A stretch of 6,673 nucleotides of DNA from an uncultured Lachnospiraceae bacterium (lineage in GTDB: Bacteria; Bacillota; Clostridia; Lachnospirales; Lachnospiraceae), in contig CAKRLN010000119.1 in the NCBI GenBank assembly GCA_934359535.1, positions 1 through 6,673 on the forward strand. Reading direction: 5' to 3'. This document shows positions 1-5,589 of the stretch, in pieces. Under the pieces are notes generated by a model that saw only the letters and a list, made by a program, of their open reading frames with translations, did not search any database and had not been told where the DNA came from. Position 1 is the first letter of the stretch. Each line of letters begins with the position of its first letter. The position numbers were made by a program, and so were the translations under genes.

Positions 1-3
1 ATA

Positions 4-24
4 AGGCGCTAAAATACAGCGCCT
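4..24 (-). terminator. Hairpin at the left edge, possible terminator of the gerA operon
   Basis: AGGCGCT and AGCGCCT form a perfect 7-bp GC-rich stem around a 7-nt loop. On the minus strand TAT follows before the window ends, so a T tract cannot be confirmed. It lies about 130 nt past the stop of the GerB-GerC gene, and no better terminator is visible between. It could instead belong to the repeat element beside it. Confidence 0.4.
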
Positions 25-43
25 AAGTACCGGCCGCTCCCCA

Positions 44-128
44 GTGTCTTCTTAATCTTTTTGTCACTTTTCACAATGAAATCCTGCTTAACTATGAGTT
101 TCGCAATTGCCTACCTTTTATTATAAGA
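44..128 (+). repeat. Intergenic repeat, left copy (about 85 nt)
   Basis: This stretch aligns by eye with the minus strand at 6647-6564 as ordered identical blocks: GTGTCTTC, TTTTTG, CACTTT, ACAAT, AAAT, GAGTTTCGCAATT (96-108 here), CCTA and TATAAGA. Spacings differ by at most one base. Roughly 55-60 of about 85 positions agree. It lies downstream of the GerB-GerC gene and points toward it, so it is not that gene's leader. The two copies are in inverted orientation across the window. What the repeat does is not known. Confidence 0.75.
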
Positions 129-151
129 GTTACCAGTTTATGGATATTTAT

Positions 152-2329
152 TCAGGATGCCGTCAGCGTGACATCAATATCATATTCCAGTGTAATCGTA
201 TCCTCATATGGAATCATGGCATTTGCCGTATGACTCTTCTGCTGCGAATTCCACGCATCATACCAGCCCCTGTTATAGCCGGCAAGCTTTTTATAAGAAT
301 TGGAAAGATCTAATTTTTCTTCCAGCAGGCAATGGTTCACCTCACTCTGTACGAAATCCGTTATCAGCTGTGAAAGTGCGTCCTCTGAATCCATGCTTTC
401 AGATAACAGCTCTCCCTCACAGTCCACTTCGATCTTAACATGCCCCTGCACTGACAGATCATAGACTGTGTGAAAATCATGTAATCTCACAAACTGTCCG
501 TTTGTGATCCCGATTGTCATCTGTTTTAATGCTCCATTCTCAAGAAACCCGATCATGCCTGCTTCTGCATCAATCACACCCTGTGGCATTCCGCGCTTCA
601 CCGCATACCAGCCGTCCTGCACCGGCTGCTTATCCTTCACGGTAAAATACGGCAGATAAAGATTTTTCTGCCTGTTTTTCTGTTCATCAAAAAGATTTCC
701 AAGTGTCGGCAGGCCTCTGGCATCGACATATACACTATTTTCCAGCAGCTGTTCCAGATAGGTTCCGGGGTTCTGCGGAAGCGAGCTCTCCAAAGCCATC
801 AGTGCATTCGCATCATCCACTGCACATATATAGGTATTTCGCGGAAATTCATCCTCTTTTTCCAAAAAATCAAGCGTTTCAGAAAATTTTACGGGATCAC
901 CAAGAAAACTCTTCCCAAGCACAAGTACTTTCAGATGATTATAGTCCACCACCTTATTCAGTTCCTTCTCATACATCTGAAAAGCCTGATAAAAGTGATC
1001 CGCCTCTGCTGCAGCTGCTTCCGGCTTGCCCTGATCTGTCATCTCATCCGACACCTTTTCCAGTGGCTGATAACTATAAGACACTGCAATTTTCCCATCC
1101 CAGGGGGTCTCATCCACTGCCGCAAGCATCGGAAAGGTACGGTCTTCAAGCTCCACCGTACCACAGCCGCTGCTTATTCCTCCTGCTGCACAGATCAAAA
1201 GAATAAGTGCCATGGTCTTTCCTGCACCGTTTTTCTTTTTCCATTTTTTTTGGGTAAAAAACAAGACAAGTCCAGGCCAGAACACAAGAAATGGCATCCC
1301 GATATACCACAGGAAGCCACACAAAAGCTTCCCGGCATGTACCGTATCCCGGTAAAAAGCCATTGCAAACAAAAAGGCAGCAAAACATAAAACAATCATA
1401 TAACGCTTGTTTCCCTTTTTCCCTACCAGTCGTTTTGCGGCCTGAGCTCCATAATACAGATTCGTATTCAGCAATGCAAACAGTGTAAAGAACCAGACCC
1501 CAAGCATCAGGGCATCCGCCCGCTTTAAAAAGCCGCCTGTGATCTGCACTGTACTCATAAACGTCACAGCAGGATAATCCATGGCTGAAAGCGCCCTGCT
1601 TCCAAAATTTCCAAGAAGGATCAGATACAGCGCAAGAAGAATTCCAGCTGCAAATTTTAATGCACTCTGCACAGCGCGTACCATTTTTCTATTCCAGTCT
1701 GCCTCTTTGATATGCTCTGGAAGAAACAGCATAAAAAAGGTTGTTCCCCAGAAAATAAAAACAAGATACGATGCCTGTAACACATCTTTCGGAGAATGGG
1801 AAAAAACCGGAGTCCAGTAGTCCGTATCAATCTCCCGCACTGCTGCCGCCATCATAAGAAAAAGCGGGAGCATCAAAAACCAGAATAACACCTCATAGCT
1901 CCTTGCACGGCTCTCAAGTCCGCCCAATATTCCATATCCCGCAACTGCAATCACAACCACAAGTAAAAGCACAAACGGTTTTTCCTGAAGCAGTGCATCC
2001 TGCATAAGCTTCGCAAACACATAGGCAGTATACCCGCCCACTGCCACAGTCTGCACAAGAAAAAAAAGAAGCCAGGCTGCATTGACTGCTGCCGGAAGCC
2101 TTTCTTTGCAATAGGAAAAAAAATCCTGTCCAAAGCCTTTACTGATTTTTCCAAGCCATGCCGCATAAAGGATTGCGGCTCCGCTTCCAAGCAGGATCGC
2201 AAATACACCATCACAGCCACTTATTTCTGCTAAAAGTGCCGGAAGGAGCAGTGTGCTCATTCCGATCAGGTCATACGTAAAAAGCCGGAAGGTCTGGCGC
2301 ATGGATATCTGATGATTATTTGAAAACAT
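152..2329 (-). CDS. gerB/gerC: Germinant receptor GerB permease fused to GerC lipoprotein subunit
   Basis: This 725-residue protein contains two germinant-receptor subunits that are normally separate. Residues 1-360 form a GerB (GerAB/spore permease, APC-fold) domain with ten hydrophobic helices near 12-37, 41-60, 81-106, 118-137, 145-164, 185-204, 221-240, 271-291, 310-326 and 333-358. A lysine-rich link (361-371) is followed by a short hydrophobic stretch (373-384) and a relaxed lipobox (ISSGC, Cys389). Residues 389-725 resemble GerC: the opening CGTVELEDR corresponds to the CWDxxEL start of GerC proteins, and the length (337) suits a mature GerC. In the family, GerB senses or passes on the germinant signal, GerC is an outward-facing lipoprotein, and both complex with GerA in the spore inner membrane. 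Ten helices leave the link cytoplasmic, so the eleventh segment would correctly place the GerC domain outside. The start is ATG, 4 nt after the gerA stop, with only a weak purine-rich site (AAAAGAG), suggesting translational coupling. The reading frame is open throughout. The domain calls are firm; whether the chain stays joined is unknown. Confidence 0.93.
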   Translation of the reverse strand: MFSNNHQISMRQTFRLFTYDLIGMSTLLLPALLAEISGCDGVFAILLGSGAAILYAAWLGKISKGFGQDFFSYCKERLPAAVNAAWLLFFLVQTVAVGGYTAYVFAKLMQDALLQEKPFVLLLVVVIAVAGYGILGGLESRARSYEVLFWFLMLPLFLMMAAAVREIDTDYWTPVFSHSPKDVLQASYLVFIFWGTTFFMLFLPEHIKEADWNRKMVRAVQSALKFAAGILLALYLILLGNFGSRALSAMDYPAVTFMSTVQITGGFLKRADALMLGVWFFTLFALLNTNLYYGAQAAKRLVGKKGNKRYMIVLCFAAFLFAMAFYRDTVHAGKLLCGFLWYIGMPFLVFWPGLVLFFTQKKWKKKNGAGKTMALILLICAAGGISSGCGTVELEDRTFPMLAAVDETPWDGKIAVSYSYQPLEKVSDEMTDQGKPEAAAAEADHFYQAFQMYEKELNKVVDYNHLKVLVLGKSFLGDPVKFSETLDFLEKEDEFPRNTYICAVDDANALMALESSLPQNPGTYLEQLLENSVYVDARGLPTLGNLFDEQKNRQKNLYLPYFTVKDKQPVQDGWYAVKRGMPQGVIDAEAGMIGFLENGALKQMTIGITNGQFVRLHDFHTVYDLSVQGHVKIEVDCEGELLSESMDSEDALSQLITDFVQSEVNHCLLEEKLDLSNSYKKLAGYNRGWYDAWNSQQKSHTANAMIPYEDTITLEYDIDVTLTAS
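1214..1251 (-). other. GerB-GerC junction signals: A8 run and internal start site
   Basis: On the minus strand eight A (1251-1244) span codons 360-362, with the zero frame read as CAA AAA AAA. This puts an A AAA AAA heptamer in the phase needed for -1 slippage. AGGA (1223-1220) follows, 6 nt before an in-frame ATG (1213, Met373). That Met directly precedes the hydrophobic stretch and lipobox of the GerC part. These signals could allow separate subunits, but nothing in the sequence shows that they are used. Confidence 0.45.
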
Positions 2330-2333
2330 AGGA

Positions 2334-3815
2334 TTACTCTTTTCTTTTCAGTTTCGTTCTTTCGTCTCTTTTTGCATAGATCGGGCGCCTTGTCAGCTTC
2401 CGGAGCGGGAACCGCCAGAGAAAATCCCTCTGATCCTCATAGCCGGTAAGCTCCGGCCCCACAAACGGCATCAGATATGGAATCCCAAAGCTTTGTAAAT
2501 GCGACAGATGAATCAATACAAAGAAAAGTCCCATCAGAAATCCAAAATATCCGAGCCATGCGCATACCGCAATAAACGCAAATTTTAAAATCCGGAAGGA
2601 AAATGCAAATTCTTCATTGGGAATCGCAAACGAACAAAGCGCTGTAAAGGCAACAATGATCACAACGATCGGACTGACCAGATTGGCTTCCACCGCAGCC
2701 TGTCCGATAATGAGTCCACCGACAATTCCGATCGTGTTGCCCATTGCCCCTGGAAGCCGCACCCCGGCCTCCCTTAACAGCTCAAAGGAAATCTCCATCA
2801 AAAGCACCTCAAATACTGCCGGAAATGGAACGCCTGCCCTTGCCGCCTGAAATGACAGAAGCAGCGTTGTCGGAAGCACCTGCGTATGAAAATCTGTTAC
2901 TGCAAGATAAAGCCCCGGAAATGTCATTGCAAAAAAAGATGCCGCATACCGAAGCAGCCTGCCAAATGTTGCAATCTCCCACCGATTGTAATAATCATCA
3001 CTTGTTTTGATAAAGGAATTGTAATCAGTCGGAACAATGAGTGCAATTGGCGAATTATCCGAAAGCACGACTACCCTGCCCTCTAACACTGCCATTGCCG
3101 CCCGGTCCGGTCTTTGTGTTGTCTGAAACTGTGGAAACGGCGAATACCATTTTTCCTCTGCAAGCTGCTCGATCACACCACTGTCCGGCACACCATCGAT
3201 TTCATATGCATCCATCCGCCTTTCAATTTCTTCAATGACATCCGGATAGGCAAGATCCTCCATGTATACAAGGTCCACATTCGTATGGGAACGAAGTCCG
3301 GGACGCAGCTCCTTAACCCGCACCCTTGTGGAACGCACACGTTTCCGGATAAGCGCCGTATTGACCTTAACGGAATCCGAAAAGCCTTCGTTCGAGCCTC
3401 GGATCACCTTCTCGGAATCTGCCTCGGTAACCCCCATATTCGGATAGCCCTTATCTCCGATCTTTAATGCCTTCGGATAGCCGTCCACAAACAAAATGGC
3501 ATCTCCTGTAAGCATGCCCTGTGCTGCCTCCTCCATCGTGAGAAATGGCGTGACATCCGCAATCCCAAGTGCATTCTGATCAAGAATCCCGGTAATCTGC
3601 TCTCCCGGCACCTGTTCGAGATAACCAAGCAGCCTGCCAAGCGCCGTCGTCTCCATCAGAATATTGCTTACTGCAACCTCGATGTAGGCAAGAAAGCATC
3701 TGACATCCTTATTTTTTCCAAGCATCATCTCCCGCATCTTGATGTCAGCACAATCCTTGTAGATTTCTTTATATGCTTTGATGTTTTCACTGATATTTTG
3801 GGAAATCCGCGCCAA
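2334..3815 (-). CDS. gerA: Spore germination protein GerA (germinant receptor A subunit)
   Basis: This 493-residue protein is a typical GerA/GerAA/SpoVAF-family subunit, which assembles with GerB and GerC in the spore inner membrane; work on the B. subtilis homologue indicates that it forms an oligomeric ion channel opened by germinants. A cytoplasmic N-terminal domain (about 1-280) holds the family block RGSNEGFSDSVKVNTALIRK (139-158) and a YMEDLAYPDVIEEIERRM-like block near 184-201. The membrane domain follows, with hydrophobic segments near 284-308, 362-380, 381-399 and 407-437 and the strongly conserved stretch ELLREAGVRLPGAMGN (345-360) leading to GQAAVEANLVSP (371-382). The C-terminus is a basic cytoplasmic tail. 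The start codon is TTG. It is chosen because a strong GGGGGAGGAG site sits just upstream and because residues 8-30 (SENIKAYKEIYKDCADIKMREM) match the usual GerA N-terminus, which the next Met would remove. It is the first gene of a two-gene operon with the GerB-GerC fusion and lies behind a sigma-G-type promoter. Confidence 0.97.
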   Translation of the reverse strand: MARISQNISENIKAYKEIYKDCADIKMREMMLGKNKDVRCFLAYIEVAVSNILMETTALGRLLGYLEQVPGEQITGILDQNALGIADVTPFLTMEEAAQGMLTGDAILFVDGYPKALKIGDKGYPNMGVTEADSEKVIRGSNEGFSDSVKVNTALIRKRVRSTRVRVKELRPGLRSHTNVDLVYMEDLAYPDVIEEIERRMDAYEIDGVPDSGVIEQLAEEKWYSPFPQFQTTQRPDRAAMAVLEGRVVVLSDNSPIALIVPTDYNSFIKTSDDYYNRWEIATFGRLLRYAASFFAMTFPGLYLAVTDFHTQVLPTTLLLSFQAARAGVPFPAVFEVLLMEISFELLREAGVRLPGAMGNTIGIVGGLIIGQAAVEANLVSPIVVIIVAFTALCSFAIPNEEFAFSFRILKFAFIAVCAWLGYFGFLMGLFFVLIHLSHLQSFGIPYLMPFVGPELTGYEDQRDFLWRFPLRKLTRRPIYAKRDERTKLKRKE

Positions 3816-3832
3816 TTCTCCTCCCCCTTCCT
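3816..3832 (-). promoter_or_regulatory. Strong ribosome binding site that fixes the gerA TTG start
   Basis: On the minus strand the sequence just before the TTG at 3815 is AGGAAGGGGGAGGAGAA. It contains a full GGAGG (3824-3820) 4 nt from the start, as well as an upstream AGGGGG. A site this strong beside a TTG codon, with no comparable site before the Met codons further in, supports the non-ATG start. Confidence 0.85.
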
Positions 3833-3840
3833 GTTCTATT

Positions 3841-3869
3841 AAAAAAGAGCAGACAAACGCTGTCTGCTC
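3841..3869 (-). terminator. Intrinsic terminator of the ispE-gntR operon
   Basis: On the minus strand a perfect 9-bp stem pairs GAGCAGACA (3869-3861) with TGTCTGCTC (3855-3847) around a 5-nt loop, followed by six T (3846-3841). It starts 25 nt after the gntR stop and ends 26 nt before the gerA start. There is no T tract on the plus-strand side, so it acts on leftward transcription. Its 5' arm overlaps the predicted start site of the sigma-G promoter, so a transcript begun there would contain only the last few bases of that arm. Confidence 0.9.
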
Positions 3870-3870
3870 C

Positions 3871-3900
3871 TAGTATGTTCCAATCCAAACATTTTATTCC
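3871..3900 (-). promoter_or_regulatory. Sigma-G (forespore) promoter of the gerA operon
   Basis: Reading the minus strand, a -35 GGAATA (3900-3895) is followed by 17 nt and a -10 CATACTA (3877-3871). The sigma-G consensus of B. subtilis is HGHATR, 17-18 nt, then CATNHTA. The -10 matches fully and the -35 matches at five of six positions. The -35 overlaps the gntR stop codon. A start about seven nt past the -10 puts +1 near 3864, giving a 5' leader of about 48 nt before the TTG. Germinant-receptor operons are known sigma-G genes, so the match fits the gene behind it. A sigma-A reading is poor here because no TTGACA-like box is suitably placed. Confidence 0.8.
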
Positions 3901-4568
3901 TGTTCTCTTATAATTTCCTTTACCGCTGCTGCCTGATTTTCAATATGCGCATGCATTGCCGAAACAACTGCCGCCTGGTTATGTGCCTGCAATGCTTCCA
4001 CGATCCGTTCATGCTCTTTGATCAGTACCGGATAGTTCTTCTCTTCCTTCAGATACTCCACACGGTAACGGTAGATCTGCTCTCTTAAGTTATTTAACAT
4101 ATTAACAAGCTTCGGATTACCGGTTGCCTCATAAATAACATCGTGAAAGCTTACATCTGCCTCTGCAATCCGCTTCACATCGCAGCTCCTTGTGCTCTCC
4201 ACAAACTCGTCACGGATTCCCTCAAGTGCCGCAAGCTGTTCCTCTGTGATCCTTGTACATGCGATCTTTGCCGCCAGCTCATCAAGCGCTTCACGGATCT
4301 CAAGGACGTCTTCCATATCCTTCTCCGTCATCTTTGCCACTTCTGCACCCTTTCGCGGAATCGTCACTGCAAGACCTTCCTGCTCAAGCATACGGATCGC
4401 TTCACGGATCGGTGTCCGGCTGACCCCAAGCTTTGCGGCCAGCTGTAATTCCATAAGCCGCTCTCCTGGTTTTAACTCACCCTTTAAAATTGCTTCCCGC
4501 AAAGTATTAAAAACTACATCTCTCAGTGGCAGATAAGCATTCATATTCAATGTTAAGTCGTCTGTCAT
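3894..4568 (-). CDS. GntR-family transcriptional regulator, FadR/FCD subfamily
   Basis: This 224-residue regulator has the usual two domains. Residues about 12-78 are a GntR winged helix-turn-helix: the helix-turn-helix spans about 40-66 (LQLAAKLGVSRTPIREAIRM at 41-60) and the wing is near PRKGAEV (71-77). Residues about 84-218 are a helical FCD ligand domain. Asp138, His142, His186 and His208 fit the Asp plus three His metal site of the FCD family, which usually coordinates a carboxylic-acid ligand. Such proteins act as dimers, mostly as repressors released by a small organic acid. The ligand cannot be read from the sequence. The ATG has AGGAG 9 nt upstream, and the gene starts 18 nt after the ispE stop, so co-transcription is likely. 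A good operator candidate (TTGTATACAA) lies at the ispE promoter, pointing to autoregulation. A terminator follows directly. Confidence 0.95.
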   Translation of the reverse strand: MTDDLTLNMNAYLPLRDVVFNTLREAILKGELKPGERLMELQLAAKLGVSRTPIREAIRMLEQEGLAVTIPRKGAEVAKMTEKDMEDVLEIREALDELAAKIACTRITEEQLAALEGIRDEFVESTRSCDVKRIAEADVSFHDVIYEATGNPKLVNMLNNLREQIYRYRVEYLKEEKNYPVLIKEHERIVEALQAHNQAAVVSAMHAHIENQAAAVKEIIREQE

Positions 4569-4586
4569 TTCCTCGATCTCCTGTTT

Positions 4587-5462
4587 TTATTTTCTCCGGT
4601 TGTTGTAAATGGATGTAAGATAAAGCTGTTTTGCAAGCCCTGTCTGTTTCATCTCCTCATAAGCCTTCCTTGCCTGCCGTTCATTCTCGAACAGACCAAA
4701 CACCGTTGGTCCGCTTCCACTCATCATCGCACCCAGTGCGCCGGAATGTATCATCTGTTTCTTAATTTCTGCAATGACCGGATAATTCGGGATCGTAACC
4801 GTTTCGAGTACATTCCCCATATCCGCAGTCACTGCGCAAAGATCTTTCTTCTTAATGTCACGGATCAAAGCATCAATGTCTGGATGAACCGTTGTCCCAT
4901 CCAGCTTTAAATTCTGATATACAAACCTTGTTGATACCGAAATCTGAGGCTTTGCGATGAGCACCGGGCATTTTACCATGGGAGGCAGCTGCTTTAGCTT
5001 CTCTCCGATTCCTTCTGCAAGTGCCGTCCCACGCATCAGACAGTATGGAACATCCGCTCCGATTGATACGCCACGCTCCATCAGCTGCTTTCTTGAAAGT
5101 CCGAGATCAAACAGCTGGTTTATTCCATACAGCATAGCTGCCGCATCACTGCTTCCACCAGCCATTCCTGCTGCTACCGGAATCCGTTTTAATAAGTCTA
5201 CCCGGACCCCCTCTTTTACACCAAATTCATTCATCAGAAGCTGTCCTGCCTTGTAGACAAGGTTATTCTCATTCACCGGAAGAAACGGAAGATTGGAATG
5301 AATCTCAATTCCCGGTGTCTTTGTCTTTGTAATCTTCAGACGGTCATACAAATGAATCGTCTGCATAATCATGCGGACCTCATGATAACCGTCTTCTCTT
5401 CTCCTCACTACATCAAGTCCAAGATTGATCTTTGCCAGTGCCTTTAACGAAATATCATCCAT
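4587..5462 (-). CDS. ispE: 4-diphosphocytidyl-2-C-methyl-D-erythritol kinase
   Basis: IspE phosphorylates the 2-hydroxyl of CDP-methylerythritol with ATP. This is the fourth step of the cytoplasmic MEP pathway to isopentenyl diphosphate. The 291-residue protein has the normal length and all GHMP-kinase landmarks: the N-terminal AKINLGLDV (10-18) with the substrate/catalytic Lys11, DGYHE (24-28), the ATP loop PVAAGMAGGSSDAA (95-108), the catalytic Asp137 in GADVP, and the C-terminal glycine motif MSGSGPTVF (247-255). The ATG start has AGGAG 8 nt upstream and begins just before the conserved N-terminal strand. It is the first gene of an apparent operon with the GntR regulator and is driven by the sigma-A promoter at 5523-5495. 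No missing active-site residue was seen. Confidence 0.98.
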   Translation of the reverse strand: MDDISLKALAKINLGLDVVRRREDGYHEVRMIMQTIHLYDRLKITKTKTPGIEIHSNLPFLPVNENNLVYKAGQLLMNEFGVKEGVRVDLLKRIPVAAGMAGGSSDAAAMLYGINQLFDLGLSRKQLMERGVSIGADVPYCLMRGTALAEGIGEKLKQLPPMVKCPVLIAKPQISVSTRFVYQNLKLDGTTVHPDIDALIRDIKKKDLCAVTADMGNVLETVTIPNYPVIAEIKKQMIHSGALGAMMSGSGPTVFGLFENERQARKAYEEMKQTGLAKQLYLTSIYNNRRK

Positions 5463-5480
5463 ATGTTTTTCTCCTGTATT

Positions 5481-5490
5481 TTGTATACAA
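5481..5490. promoter_or_regulatory. Candidate operator for the GntR/FCD regulator (TTGTATACAA)
   Basis: A perfect 10-bp palindrome, TTGTATACAA, covers the predicted +1 of the ispE promoter, 4 nt after the -10 box. FadR-subfamily regulators commonly bind short palindromes with TNGT...ACNA half-sites, and the gene for such a regulator is the second gene of this operon. A dimer bound here would block initiation. The pairing of regulator and site is inferred from position and symmetry. Confidence 0.6.
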
Positions 5491-5494
5491 TTTG

Positions 5495-5523
5495 ATTATA
5501 CTATGGAAAAATTCGAAAATCAA
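5495..5523 (-). promoter_or_regulatory. Sigma-A promoter of ispE-gntR
   Basis: On the minus strand TTGATT (5523-5518) and a perfect TATAAT (5500-5495) are separated by 17 nt. The predicted start is near 5488, 25 nt upstream of the ispE ATG, with AGGAG at 5475-5471. A second TATAAT (5533-5528) lies just upstream, but its best-spaced -35 (TTACAG) is poor, so it is only a possible minor promoter. The region is AT-rich, as expected. Confidence 0.85.
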
Positions 5524-5557
5524 TATTATTATACTCCATTCCATAGGCAGCTGTAAG

Positions 5558-5588
5558 CAATAAGCACGGTTCTTATTGTATATTTTTT
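5558..5588 (+). terminator. Weak hairpin with T tract, plus-strand direction
   Basis: CAATAAG (5558-5564) pairs with CTTATTG (5572-5578) around a 7-nt loop. On the plus strand a run of six T (5583-5588) follows after four bases. On the minus strand, where the glucokinase message ends at 5590, the hairpin is followed by CTTACAGC and no T run, so it is not a good terminator for that gene. No plus-strand gene leads into it. It may limit antisense transcription or stabilise the glucokinase 3' end. Confidence 0.4.
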
Positions 5589-5589
5589 C

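Noticed and set aside
11..76. Small minus-strand frame from a GTG at 76 with AGGA upstream, ending in TAG (about 21 codons)
   Set aside because: It lies in the repeat and hairpin region, is very short, and the right-hand repeat copy does not preserve the peptide.
703..1390. Long plus-strand open frames opposite the fusion gene (up to 167 codons)
   Set aside because: They lie wholly antisense to a gene with clear GerB and GerC domains, show low-complexity shadow composition (Pro/His/Ser rich) and have no ribosome site.
3263..3270. TGTATACA palindrome resembling the ispE operator
   Set aside because: It is only 8 bp, inside the gerA coding frame, and is explained by the codons of the conserved YMED block; likely chance.
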